The notes under the pieces were generated by a model. That model did no database searches and was not told where the DNA came from. It saw only the letters and a list, made by a program, of their open reading frames with translations. A DNA stretch of 64,000 bases, from NCBI RefSeq assembly GCF_032854445.1, contig NC_088298.1, forward strand, positions 11,393,504 through 11,457,503. Reading direction: 5' to 3'. Below, piece after piece: positions 1 through 10,479 of this stretch (its first letter is position 1; each line of letters begins with the position of its first letter). The DNA comes from Liolophura sinensis. Its lineage: Eukaryota; Mollusca; Polyplacophora; Chitonida; Chitonidae. A program made the translations under genes and the position numbers.

Positions 1-98
1 AGCTTTAGAGCCTAATGAATCAACGAAGACATTAAGGTGAACTGTAAACAAGTTAATATTTAAGATGTTTGATATAATATTTACTCTAATCTGTACAG

Positions 99-248
99 GT
101 ACATGGGAAGGTCTGTCAGCCACCTGCGGGTGGTCGTGGGTTTTCCCAGGGCTCTGCCCGGTTTCCTCCCACCATAATGCTGGCCGCTGTGGTATAAGTG
201 AAATATTCTTGAGTACGGCGTAAAACACCAATGAAATAAATAAATAAA
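99..248 (+). mobile_element. SINE family A, 5'-truncated, with 14-bp target duplication
   Basis: The body and 3' end of a tRNA-derived SINE are present, ending in the shared family tail (GTACGGCGTAAAACACCAAT then AAATAAAT). The tRNA-like head is missing. A perfect 14-bp direct repeat (TCTAATCTGTACAG) flanks it at 85-98 and 249-262, which marks a real insertion with 5' truncation, as expected for target-primed reverse transcription by a partner LINE. Confidence 0.9.
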
Positions 249-262
249 TCTAATCTGTACAG

Positions 263-1616
263 CATAGATCGATTCCTTTTCTGTACCCTGTACGTCCACA
301 AAAATGTAAGACACTGGGGCGGTGCGACGTGAGATTACGATAAGATTAAGATTAAGGTAACATAGATGGAGGGCGAATTATTTATTGAGACCAATTTTTG
401 ATCTTTGCGTTATGTAATATAATATATTGTAATTTTGTGATTTAAATCTCTGCTATCTTTTTGGCTGAAAAAGCTGCTTATCATTTAGTGGTTAGGACCT
501 GTAAAGCCTTATAGGGCTAATGGAGGTCTCTTATTATTTGTATTACTGGAAAGAATGAGGGTGCAGAGAGCTGGGGTATGGAGACAAAGAGAATGGCCGG
601 CGGGCGGGGTGGCCAGTAGGGTGGGAGTATGCACGCAGGGTGGCTTTAGGTGTGGCATTAAGGCGGGGTACCAATTTTTAGTTGCCAAGGTCTTGGACTT
701 TCTACTCTACTACCCCCCCCCCCCCCCCCTCCCCCCTTCCACCCGTCAGAGCTCCTCTCAGCCCGCAGGCGTTTTGTGAAAGGTCGGAAACTAGGGGACA
801 ACTTTTCATAGCCATATTAACAAAAGCCCTTTCATTCCAAAGCCGTACAGGATTGCAAGAAAAGTACCTTACGAGGCTGTAGCCATTAGAGACCGTGCCC
901 AGTGCTGTGTGCGACGAGCCATGTATAGGCCTACAGCTGACAACTGAAGTCCAACGAGACCGTTTTAGCCAAGAGAGTAATTCACTGGACACAATACAGC
1001 AAAAGATCGAATTGTAAGTTTATTTACCTCTTTACAAATGATTACAGAGTCCTTATATCGTTTATGGACGAATCAATCATTCCACCTCTGAACGAACGGT
1101 TGAATCCTTGTGGATGGACGTTTGCCAAAAGATTTAGAAATGTTAGCTATTAACGAGGGAAGATTGCCAGTAAGATATACGATGAAATACACTTCATTCA
1201 TGATCGGTTTGGAACAAAGAGTTCGTGGAACATTAACATAATGTGTGTTATTACAACATATAACTTATATTTTTGACAACGTATAAACAAGGTGGTATTC
1301 GATTTGAATACTGATTTCACTCACTCGCCTAGAACATACCTTGCGCTTTTCCAACACCATTGAAAGCTGTTGACACCTCCTCTTGCATGACTCCGTCCTA
1401 ATTTCGTACTTTATACACTTTGTTAGTTCTTTTTTTTTTGGTTGTGTTGACCGTCGTATTGGGAATTGACCTTGTTTCGACGCACAGACATGCTGATCAT
1501 GTTAGAAATGTTTGAAAATATTCCCAGCTATAGTAGTTATGTATTTCTATGACGAGGTTAGAATCTTCCTACCATTTACCTTCTATTTATACCACCATAG
1601 GTATGTAGATCCATAG
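263..1616. other. No gene seen; poly-C tract inside
   Basis: AT-rich single-copy sequence. The only distinct structure is a run of 17 C followed by T and six more C at 713-736. The short open frames here have no coding-like composition and no paired splice signals. Confidence 0.6.
713..736. repeat. Poly-C tract (17 C, T, 6 C)
   Basis: Homopolymer read directly from the sequence. The complementary strand is an uninterrupted G run, so the true length may be unreliable in assembly. Confidence 0.95.
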
Positions 1617-1627
1617 AATGATCAGTG

Positions 1628-1889
1628 TGGATTTATTTGATTGGTGTTTTACGCCGTACTCAAGAATATTTCACTTATACGACGGCGGTCAGCATTGTGG
1701 TGCAGGAAAGAGTACAGAGCCCGCGGAAACCTACGACCATCCGTAAGTTGCTGGAACTTACGTCCCACGTTCGGCCGGAAAGGAAGCCAGCATGAGCTGG
1801 ACTTGAACTCACAACGACCGCATGGGTGAGAGGCTCCTGGGACATTATGTTGCACTAGTGCGCTAACCGACTGAGCCACGTAGGCCCCA
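1628..1889 (-). mobile_element. SINE family A, full-length, with 11-bp target duplication
   Basis: A complete copy in reverse orientation. Read on the minus strand it starts GGGGCCTACGTGGCTCAG, has a tRNA-type A box (TGGCTCAGTCGG), a B-box-like GAGTTCAAGTCC, the ~120-bp body, and ends in the ACGGCGTAAAACACCAATC tail. A perfect 11-bp target duplication (AATGATCAGTG) lies at 1617-1627 and 1890-1900. Confidence 0.93.
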
Positions 1890-1997
1890 AATGATCAGTG
1901 AGAACGTAACACGAAATTGTTGGTATCTGTATACGTCCATGAGCAGATCCCAATGAACATTCCTTGAGGCAATAATTTCAGAATGTTCCGTTCATAA

Positions 1998-2141
1998 AAT
2001 ACTGTGGACAAACTTGAAGATATCATGCAGATGGCAAGCTGCGTGGAATTCAGGGATGATGGCACGTACACAGTTATGTGTGTTCTATTCTTCTCGGATC
2101 GAATTCACCTCGATCACCTCTTTGTTCGTCAAGAAGCTTGA
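1998..2141 (+). CDS. Candidate exon or gene relic with an Ig-like motif
   Basis: Not recognised with confidence. A 47-codon frame, opened by a TAA at 1995 and closed by TGA at 2139, has coding-like composition rich in acidic and hydrophobic residues. It contains DDGTYTVMC, which resembles the D-x-G-x-Y-x-C strand-F motif of immunoglobulin folds, although the spacing here (Y-T-V-M-C) is not canonical. No ATG with a convincing promoter and no clear donor are seen. Another frame (2014-2214) stays open across its end, so a frameshifted pseudogene or an exon fragment is possible. It lies just upstream of the 2,236-2,649 candidate but in a different frame. Confidence 0.2.
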   Translation, partial: NTVDKLEDIMQMASCVEFRDDGTYTVMCVLFFSDRIHLDHLFVRQEA

Positions 2142-2235
2142 CGCTAAGAATGGTACCCATAGGGTATTGATTGTGTCCAGCTTTTCATGCACTCTGTTGG
2201 TATCTGTCATTTGACACCCTCGCGCCTTGTCACAG

Positions 2236-2649
2236 AACTCTTCCCACGGGGGTATCCTTTACTTCATGGCACATTATAGCCCCCCTCCCCCAACACCTCA
2301 CGTCCTCACCACTAGCCAAAGTCACGGAACCTCTGAAACCAGCCCCGCAAAGAATCATCACCCCTTTATAGCAGGTCAAAAGAATGAACAGCCACCTGAG
2401 TTCTACAACTTCCCCACAGTCTTAACATCCCAATCTGTTGAACAACAATGTTGTACTGTGCACGGAAATGTTGTGACGTGTCACGTGAGACCCAGTGCAT
2501 ATATTATAGTCCATGTACCCTGCCAGGGATTCAAGACAAAGACCTTGCACCTTGACCTTTATGCGCCCATTTTAATTGGGTGGTTTTCTCTTTCGTGTCC
2601 TGAGGGTAAAATACACGAAGACGATCTTGCAAATCCAACTGTTAAACAG
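2236..2649 (+). CDS. Candidate internal exon, phase 0-0, unknown protein
   Basis: Not recognised. A 138-codon open stretch follows an acceptor-like site (CTTGTCACAG, ending 2235) and ends at CAG followed by GTAATT. Both boundaries fall between codons, so the exon would be symmetric. The first half is rich in Pro, Ser, Thr and His (for example SPPPPTPH), like a disordered linker. The second half has five cysteines within about 50 residues (a CC pair, then three single Cys) and hydrophobic strands, suggesting a secreted or extracellular module. It is the second-longest open frame of the window, but chance frames of this size are possible. The polypyrimidine tract upstream is weak. Confidence 0.28.
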
Positions 2650-2867
2650 GTAATTTTTTTAACTCTGAAAGAGAATATTTAAATTCCTGTTTTCTGTCTA
2701 GCGTATACAGCGATAGTTATTTAGTTATTTCGAAAGAGAGATTTAAACATCCATACACATTTCTTTCCAAAAAATTTTTTGTTATCCAATTTTTCAGTTA
2801 CTTGTTAAACAATTAATGGTTTTTAATTTACTGCCACGAAGAGAATTAAAAAGATTAATACCTAATA

Positions 2868-2940
2868 CCTTTTGTCGTCATATGATTGAAAAACTGTTAA
2901 GTACGACGTTAAACTCCAAGCATTCACTCACTCACTCACA
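2868..2940 (+). mobile_element. SINE family B, 3' tail only
   Basis: Matches the 3' end of the family B copies at 31.4, 44.0 and 54.8 kb: TCGTCATATGA, then AAACTGTTAAGTACGACGTT and a (CACT)n end. Head and body are absent. No target duplication was found. Confidence 0.8.
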
Positions 2941-3319
2941 TAATGCATTCATTGCTATATATTAATAAACACATACACATATCTCAACCGCTGGTTGAAT
3001 GTATTTATCATTAAAACAGCATGAAATTCAACCAAGCGTGACCAGCTAGGCTCATCCCTATCTGAGGTACCTGGACTGCTTCAGGTGTCCCCACAGGGGG
3101 GCCTGTTGTATAGGTTTAGATATTCACCCAGCAAACAACAATAGTTCAGTGGCGATAAGTTCTTTCTTTGTTGTGTTAAGAGGATATGTTGACCCCCTCC
3201 CCCCCCAACTTTTCCATGCTTCTGAACGATGCATATTTAAAGCTGTAAGTGTAAAGCAAAGTGAGCTAAATTCGAGCTAAACCACCAGTGCATCAAGCAC
3301 TCACGCATCCAGCAGCTAT
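2941..3319. other. No gene seen
   Basis: AT-rich unique sequence between a SINE tail and a dispersed repeat. A short C-rich run lies at about 3196-3207. Confidence 0.5.
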
Positions 3320-3625
3320 TCATAGTTTCGAGCCTCCTTATTCCTGGTAAGGAGCAGGACGTGATAAATAACATGGAGCTAAATGTTTGAAATACTGATT
3401 TTAGCTGATTCTTAAAGTTCATTAATTTAAGTACTGCAGGACTGAAACTATCATATTTGAAGACTAGACACATTCTGATTTCTTTTCCAGAAAGAATTTT
3501 TCACCTAAAAACTATAATTTTCATTTTTTGACGCCAAACTTCTTCAATGCCTATCTCACGTAAGTTAAATTCGATCTGTTTTCACCTCCAGTGCTCTAGC
3601 CACGTGACTAAAGAGTGCTGATGAT
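3320..3625 (-). repeat. Unclassified dispersed repeat R1, partial copy
   Basis: Its reverse complement aligns by eye with 52,078-52,365 over roughly 290 bases at about 70-80% identity, for example the shared blocks CAATCATCAGCAC, GTGAAAACA and CATAGTTTCAGT-like text. It has no SINE head or tail and no recognised protein. Divergence suggests an old element. Confidence 0.65.
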
Positions 3626-4571
3626 TGGTTCAGAGGAGCTATGACGTCAATGCAAAGCTATGAATTCAGCTGTCTTCAGAATTAAGACCCAAACATTACG
3701 ACAACACAGAATTCCATATATTAAAGCAACTGGGTCATTTACTGTAGCACTAAGGCTTCACACAGTCCAGCAAGGACACCAGCCTGTGAAAGACACGTGC
3801 AAACTATGTTAACCCGTGGTAAAAAATAAATGAGTTGGAAATGAAAATGCCAAAACACATTTACTTCATCAATCAATCAAGGTTATTGTTTCTTGGGATG
3901 AGTTAACGCGGCATTCAAATATACCAGCCACCGAATAACCTCATTATCTCAGTGCTTTTTCATTGCCCTTTACAATCACAATTCACAAAGGCATACCTGT
4001 AGAACATGTAATGACACGCATGGCTGAGTAAACACAAATATGAATCAGACATCATACACATCGAGATTTTTCACCTATGTGGGGTATCTTCAGCGTAAAC
4101 AAGTTGACACGCTGGGTGTCTTTAACCAGGCCAAATAAAGGTACATATTTTTTGAACTATCCTGAAAATAGAGAAAGTATATAAAGGTGAGTTGAGAGTG
4201 TGATATGCGAGCAGTTTGTGGTGGTTTAGGCTATAATCTTACTTTACATGTGTAGATATCCCCCATAATATATGCGGACAGCCGGGGTAGGCCCATATCA
4301 GCGACAAATTCTTCAGTGTGGCGTTTTTTTTCAAATAAATAAATAATTAAATAACTAAATAAAATTAATTAATTAATTAATACACGGAGTGGAATATTGA
4401 ACATGAGGTAAATGCCTAGATTGTGTTACCTAGAAGCGTATCAGTAAAATGCTGTTTAGGAAGAGAACTGTTTGCATGTCATATAAAGCTGTAATTAATT
4501 AATTTAACGAGGGTTTATTGTTGTAGGCCTACAAAGAAATTGCCCGAACATTTTCTTCCAAGGAACTCTTT
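3626..4571. other. No gene seen; AT-rich simple repeat at 4322-4381
   Basis: Unique AT-rich DNA. An AAAT/TTAA-type simple stretch occupies about 4330-4381. A donor-like AAAG|GTGAGT lies at about 4187 with no coding-like frame attached. Confidence 0.5.
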
Positions 4572-4757
4572 TGTTGTTTATTTATCCATGGTACAGAATC
4601 ATCCATCTTATCCAGATATAGTTTTGACCACAAACCATATAAACCACCGACATTTGGCAAGTGACTGACAAACTTTCCCGCGTGTGACATAGAGATAGGC
4701 GCACCACACTGATGAAAGACAGGCGGTTTTCAACGCACGTAAGACTATATAGACGAC
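4572..4757 (-). mobile_element. SINE family C, degraded
   Basis: Shares the block AAACCACCGACATTTGGCAA with related text at 32.45 and 37.09 kb, and its reverse complement matches the plus-strand copy at 44.44-44.68 kb (CGTGGGAAAGTTTGCCAGTA). Ends are eroded and no target duplication was found. Confidence 0.6.
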
Positions 4758-5500
4758 CACCGCTCATAATCAACGTCAAAGAGTCAGCCCAACTTACAAT
4801 GCTAATTGTCAGACAATGGCGGAAAGCCTGTCTATTCTCTCTGAAAGGCCTTGAAGGCAGACGACTTTGTGGTATGACGTCACAAAGGGTATGAGATGAT
4901 GAAACTGTCTGATACGGTCACGTCTCTTAGCCTGGGAGTGTTTGTGGAGAATAAAAGAGTAACTGGTCCTAATTTAGGTCACGTGTCGTCTTCGGTGAGA
5001 CTGGGGTTGGTTAAAACTTAAAATAAAATATTGACACCGCATGTGTTTTCACGAAACCGTCGCTCAACGCTCCAATTTCCCATAGTAAACTGGAGACAAT
5101 TTACACGTCTAAACGTCTATCAGTTAGGTTACTGCCTAACTGATCGCACATCTATCGTGTGTGTTATGCTTTACCACTAATTATTAGTCTATACCGCTAT
5201 CGGAGAGAGCAGCAGGTTTATTATATCTCGTCGGCCAGTCCACCAGTTCTCGTAACGAATCAGTTTTGTTTCGGACAGTTTAATCCATTTCGACACAATT
5301 ATGGTCGTTTATGTCATGTTTTCCGCACTTAAAATAGAATGATTCATCGTACTGGCATCGATAGGCAGATAGGAGTGGAAAACTTGGCAAATAGTTTCGA
5401 CAGGTAAGATGGTTTGAATAACTGGAAGTGACTTGTTTGCCATTGTTGAGCCACAGCTTGTGCACGAGTTTGGAACTACATCCCTGTTAGCTGGCCTAGG
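4758..5500. other. No gene seen
   Basis: Unique sequence. A 61-codon cysteine-containing minus-strand frame at 5280-5465 was considered but has no supporting splice sites or recognised domain. Confidence 0.45.
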
Positions 5501-5800
5501 GCGTATGCTCTAAGTCAATATAGCTGTAAAAAATGCGGTCCTAAATGTGTAAGAAGTCTAGGACATTTGCTCTAACATGGCTTTTAAAAGTGCAGTGTTA
5601 AATGAGTCACAAGTCTAGGATGTTTGCTCTATTTATTTATTTATTTGATTGATTTTTACGCCGCATTCAAGAATATTTCACTTATACGACGTTGGCGAGC
5701 ATTAAGGTGGGAGGAAACCGAACAGAACCCGGGGGAAACACACAACCATCCGCCGTTGGCTCTATAATGGCTGTAAAAGTGCAGTGTTAAATGTTTAATA
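5501..5800. repeat. ~60-bp tandem repeat split by a SINE
   Basis: Diverged units recur with anchors GCTCTA at 5507, 5569 and 5626 (spacings 62 and 57) and shared text TGTAAAA-GTGCAGTGTTAAATG. The third unit is interrupted at 5631 and resumes at 5759 after a SINE insertion. Confidence 0.7.
5632..5758 (-). mobile_element. SINE family A, 5'-truncated, inside a tandem repeat
   Basis: Reverse-oriented 3' portion (ATTTATTTATTTGATTG, then the ACGCCG tail complement). GCTCTA occurs directly at both borders (5626-5631, 5759-5764) as a short target duplication. The host tandem repeat continues on both sides. Confidence 0.82.
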
Positions 5801-5867
5801 ATTCTTGCGCTCCAAGATGACAGGGTGACATCAAAACACACTCTCCAAACAGGAGAAACCTCAAAAT

Positions 5868-6250
5868 ATTGATCCGGCTATGGGCTAGTGAAATGTAAAG
5901 ACTGATCCGGCAAGTCTGGCGATACATTTAAAAGACTGATCCGGCTGGGTTAGCGACACCTCAAAAAACTGACCAGGCTTGGTAAGCGAAACTTTAAAAG
6001 ACTGATCCGACTAGGCTAGGGAAACCTCAAAATACTGATCCGCCTAGGCTAGCGAAATCTCGAAATACTGATCCGCCTAGGCTAGCGAAATCTCGAAATA
6101 CTGATCCGCCTAGGCTAGCGAAATCTCGAAATACTGATCCGCCTAGGCTAGCGAAATCTCGAAATACTGATCCGCCTAGGCTAGCGAAATCTCGAAATAC
6201 TGATCCGCCTAGGCTAGCGAAATCTCGAAATACTGATCCGGCTGGGTTAA
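5868..6250. repeat. 33-bp minisatellite with six identical core units
   Basis: Units begin at 5868, 5901, 5935, 5968, 6001, 6034, 6067, 6100, 6133, 6166, 6199 and 6232. The six units from 6034 to 6231 are identical 33-mers starting ACTGATCCGCCTAGGCTAGC. The five upstream units are diverged. This pattern fits recent local expansion or homogenisation of one variant. Confidence 0.96.
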
Positions 6251-6320
6251 CTAGATAGCGAGAGAGAAGATCTGTAAGAAACAGATCCGGTACACCAATA
6301 AGTGATTGAAAGAGAATTTC

Positions 6321-6792
6321 GATAAAGTAAAAGAAAGGTTTATCATACAGACAAATGAAAACTAAGCGTAAAAATAATTTCGTTTATTTTTTCAGATTTT
6401 TGTTTTCAGGGTGTTGAAAGGCATTTAAATATTTGAATACTATGGTGGCGTTTATGAGCCATATTGAGTTTATCTAGAAACTCTGGCGTCACATCACCTT
6501 TTTCCCCTGATGTTCACCAGAAGGAAGGAACTTTTGGGAACATTATGTCAGTAATCTTTCACTCATGGGTGAAAAGAGTAATTCCAACATTCATTGTCGT
6601 GATTAGAGCTGGAAAAACTTCCTGTGACCTATGATGGCATGGTCCAGTAAGCCCACCTTAAAATTGGGCACCTAAAATGTTTGAGCGCCTTGAACTCTTT
6701 TCAGAAAAATCTAAAAAAATAAATGAAATATTTATGCATAGTTTAAGTGGTATATTTATTGATGCCTACTTCGATTTTTAGACGTCTTTTCC
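6321..6792 (+). repeat. Unclassified dispersed repeat R1, partial copy
   Basis: Aligns by eye along its whole length with 51,498-51,979 in the same orientation. Shared blocks include GTAAAAGAAAG, TTATTTTTTCAG, CTATGGTGG, GTCACATCACCT, TTTTGGGAACATTAT and GAACTCTTTTCA-like text. No coding frame is conserved between the copies. A SINE begins only a few bases after its 3' end. Confidence 0.8.
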
Positions 6793-6800
6793 TATAAGTA

Positions 6801-7044
6801 TGTACTTATTTTATTGGTGTTTTACGCCGTACATCAGCAAAGAATATTCCAGTAATACGACATTGGCCAGCATTATGGCGGGAGAAACCGGGCCAAGCAG
6901 GAAAACCATCCTCAGGTTGCTGGAAGACATTCCCACGCGCGGCCAGCATAAGTTAGACTTGAACTCACAGCGACGGTATTGGTGAGAGGCTCCTGGGACA
7001 TTGCGCCGCGCTGGCGTGCTAACCACCTAGGCCACGGAGGCCCC
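6801..7044 (-). mobile_element. SINE family A, near full-length
   Basis: Reverse-oriented copy from the tail complement (TTATTTTATTGGTGTTTTAC) to the tRNA-like head (GGGGCCTCCGTGG on the minus strand). The A and B box regions are diverged. ATAAGTA occurs at 6794-6800 and 7051-7057 and may be a short target duplication. Confidence 0.88.
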
Positions 7045-7244
7045 ATTTGAATAAGTAAAAGATTAAATAAGCAAGAGAGTAGAGCAACAAGCAACATTCG
7101 GTGCATAGTTCAGAGCTTTGGCGATTAAAGCAGTAAGTGATAGCTAGCTTTATTCAGTCATTAAGTAAATGGGCGATTAGGCCTAAATTCATGATATCAT
7201 TATATCAGCGAAGGGGAAAGGAAGGTAATAGGTCATTCAGTTAA

Positions 7245-7850
7245 CAACTGAGTGAGTTTAATTGGTGACTGAGTGAGTGTCTCGCGCAGTAACTGATTGA
7301 GCTGGTGACTAAGTTTGTGATTCGCCCAGTAACTGAGTGAGTAGGTGACTGAGTGAGTGATTAGCTCAGTGACTGAGTGAGTGATTAGCTCAGTGACTGA
7401 GTGAGTGATACGCCCAGTAATTGAGTGAGTTAAATGACTGAGTGAATGATTAGCTCAGTGACTGAATGAGTGATTAGCTCAGTGACTGAGTGAGTGATTC
7501 GCCCGTAATTGAGTGAGTGATTAGCTCAGTGACTGAGTGAGTGGTTAGCTCAGTGACCGAGTGAGTGATTAGCTCAGTGACCGAGTGAGTGATTAGCTCA
7601 GTGACCGAGTGAGTGATTAGCTCAGTGACTGAGTGAGTGATTAGCTCAGTGACCGAGTGAGTGATTAGCTCAGTGACCGAGTGAGTGATTAGCTCAGTGA
7701 CTGAGTGAGTGATTAGCTCAGTGACTGAGTGAGTGATTCGCCCAATAACTGAGTGAGTTGGTGACTGAGTGAGTGAATACCCCTGTAATTGAGTGAGCGA
7801 ATCGCCCAGTAGTTGCTAGTTGAGTGAGTGAAGGATTGACTCAGCGATTA
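7245..7850. repeat. 24-bp minisatellite
   Basis: The units are close to GTGATTAGCTCAGTGACTGA plus GTGA. TTAGCTCAG anchors recur every 24 bases (for example 7361, 7385, 7450, 7474, 7521, 7545, 7569, 7593). A second variant carrying CGCCCAGTAA is interspersed, giving a mixed higher-order pattern. Confidence 0.95.
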
Positions 7851-8014
7851 AGTCAGTAACAGATTCAGTAAACAAGTATAAATGATTGATGACGCCAAGT
7901 ATGCTCACTGATCGAGCTGGTGAGTTAGTGACGGAATAAAATCGTTAATTCAGACAATCATTCAGTCAAAAGCCAGCCAAATTATAAGTAAAACTATATC
8001 AGTGAGTTTTGCTT

Positions 8015-8117
8015 GATATAGTTTCGACGCTGTGACCATGTGTACTGAGGGATTTAGTAGTCTGGAGCAGGTTGTTCAAAAGTCTAACAATAATGAAGTC
8101 AGACTTAATAAATTTCA
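8015..8117 (+). repeat. 103-bp duplicated segment, copy 1
   Basis: Matches 8501-8603 in the same orientation with only a handful of substitutions (GATATAGTTTC to TTAATAAATTTCA). The spacing is 486 bases, and the sequence between them is not duplicated. Confidence 0.93.
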
Positions 8118-8256
8118 ACTCTTAATAAGTAGGAATATGTGTAGCAAATAACACGAAAGCTAATAATGGCTACATATCATCTAAAGCACTTTTGACCCAC
8201 CTGTTAGCTGAACATAACAACAATCAATCAGTCAAATTGTGGATTAACTTAATAAA

Positions 8257-8377
8257 CTGACTGACTGACTGACTGACTAATTGATTGGTTGACTGGCAGA
8301 CTGGCAGACTGGCTGGCTGGCTGGTTTGCAGACTGAATGACTGACTGGCTGACTGACTGGCTGACTGACTGACTGGC
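8257..8377. repeat. CTGA/CTGG microsatellite
   Basis: Imperfect tetranucleotide repeats (CTGACTGACTGA changing to CTGGCTGGCTGG). Confidence 0.95.
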
Positions 8378-8500
8378 GGCATCTGCTGGCCACATAATTC
8401 TGCTCTCTCTGGCTGAAAAATCCATCCAAATACCAATACATGTATTGAGTTTAACATACAAACTCCTCGTCTCTGTGTAAAGTTACCAGAAAAGCCATCG

Positions 8501-8603
8501 GATATAGTTTCAATGCTGTGACCATGTGTACTAAGAGATTTAGTAGTCTAGAGCAGGTTGTTCAAAGGTCTAACAATAATGAAGTCAGACTTAATAAATT
8601 TCA
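8501..8603 (+). repeat. 103-bp duplicated segment, copy 2
   Basis: Second copy of 8015-8117. A smaller AGAAAAGCCATC duplication flanks it at about 8489 and 8618. Confidence 0.93.
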
Positions 8604-8809
8604 GATTTAAATTTTCAGAAAAGCCATCTTTAAACCAGGAACAAAATTCATCGTGTATATATAATGTCTAGCATGTTGTCCGGTTTGTACTTTTAACTGT
8701 AGCCCAATTTGATAACATTTCCGAGATTCCGGTAAGTACGGTCGATTATGAGTAAATAAGGATTGGCTTTATTAATCGCAGGTCTTTAAGTGATGACGTC
8801 ATCTAAAAT

Positions 8810-9034
8810 TGTTGGGGTTCGCTAGAAAAAAGGCGGATGTCGCAAGGCGAGTGACAGCTATTGGAGGATCGAGAGACGAAGACATTACGACACTCGGATA
8901 CATTTGTTCCCTGCCGACAGAGGGCGTTATACAGTCTGCGCGTGGAGTACCGAGGGAGAAGGTCAAGCCCCGCTTTAAGACATAGTGTGTAGTAGAAGCG
9001 AAGAATACTACTTCAGTGACTGACCGAGAAAAAT
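8810..9034 (+). other. CpG-rich block ending in a perfect splice donor; possible alternative first exon
   Basis: This block is richer in G, C and CpG than its surroundings and ends AAAAAT followed by GTAAGTAG at 9035. The last two bases (AT) would complete an ATG if joined to the innexin exon at 27349, which begins with G. The AAA before it gives an acceptable start context. This is inference: ATGTAAGT or ATGTGAGT is expected about twice per strand in 64 kb by chance, and the intron would be 18.3 kb. It could equally be a first exon of an unrelated transcript, or nothing. Confidence 0.2.
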
Positions 9035-9040
9035 GTAAGT

Positions 9041-10479
9041 AGACACTTTTGCCTTCACCTCATTTTACGCTGAGTTCGTACTTCGTTTCTTAGCTTTGCT
9101 AATTTTAAAAGTGTGTAACTCTTTGATGTGTTCCTGTCTGAGCTTTTGGAAACGTTTGTTTTGTTTTGTTGCGGACAAATTTTTATCAGGTGTTGTGTTC
9201 AGAATTTATTACATATATGAACATGAGTAAGGCTACTTTTGCCTGCGTATCACTACATATTCATTACATTTCACAACAAACTGCCTGGGCAGTCTTGTTC
9301 AAACTGTACGCATGGCGGTATGGTTTGATTAGATTTATTCCACTAAATCTCAGCTTCGCAAATAAATACACATAACTGGCATATTTCATCAGTAAATGTA
9401 TAGGCACTTAACAAACTATTAAAACTCCCTTGGCGTGGGCCTACAATATGCACATAACAGAGAATAGAATATAATTGCACGGTTGGTTTGTCATCATACA
9501 TGTGTAAAATCCTCCAGCCTGTATGCTACAAGCGGCTCATATACACACATATATACGTACACTAAGGGATGAAATCCAGCAGGTTCCTGTACATGTAAGC
9601 ATATAAGTAAAACCCAGAGGAAACGGCCGGTGGAGGTAATTCGTATAATAGGGCTATAAGTGACGCGGACATATGAAGGCTAACAGCATCTGAATGGCAC
9701 GCCGGAAAAGCCGACTCTCAGTGGTCACATTTCCATGGGTCAAGGCACACGGACAAGGGTCAAGCCTTAGCTCCGGCCATATGTCCCATACAGAGCTGGT
9801 CAGTGCGTAACGGCTTGACCACTGAGGGTCTCAGCTGACCACAGTTACGTCATCGCTTCTGGACTGCGACAAATGTGGACGTCTATGGAATGCTAGAAGC
9901 GCCTTCGTAGCATTAGAATCTCTCTGTAGAGTCATGTGACGACTCTTTAAACCTGAACTAACACTCTATGTATACGTTTACGAGATAGGCATAGGCCGTT
10001 GTTGTGGTTGACATTTTATCTTTCCCCACTTATCCACCTTAGCAATGCACAGAGTAATACGTCTATTATCCTGTCCCATCAAAAGGTTTAGCATGCAGCA
10101 GGCCTTTGCGCTTTACAATCAACAGGTCTGCCAAAAAATGTTGCTATCCACTACATAGCCCGAGGATCAGTCCGTTGTTTTCCATCTGTCCCATCCACCC
10201 GCGATAAGAAACACTTTGAAGCGATGGACTGATGTGTAGGCCCCAGCTGTACTTATCATTAGACATAACATGAAAGATCAATCGTATGTTTAATTAATAA
10301 TAATTAGTACCTGCCTAACAATTAACCAGTAATGTCTGACGGCGAAAAACAGCATGCAGATTGTTAGTGTACATGGATGTCTTTGTGCAACAGCTGATGT
10401 AAGTCAAAACAAACTGCGCCACTTCATAGATACACTACATACGCCATTGCTGATGTGACTTCATTCTTTGTTGTACCAA
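9041..10479. other. No gene seen
   Basis: Unique sequence with no repeat structure and no convincing open frame. An AT|GTAAGC site at about 9589-9596 is a weaker donor-like match. Confidence 0.5.

Noticed and set aside
7245-7850. Regular short repeats resembling a CRISPR array
   Set aside because: Units are directly abutting 24-mers without unique spacers, and the genome is animal.
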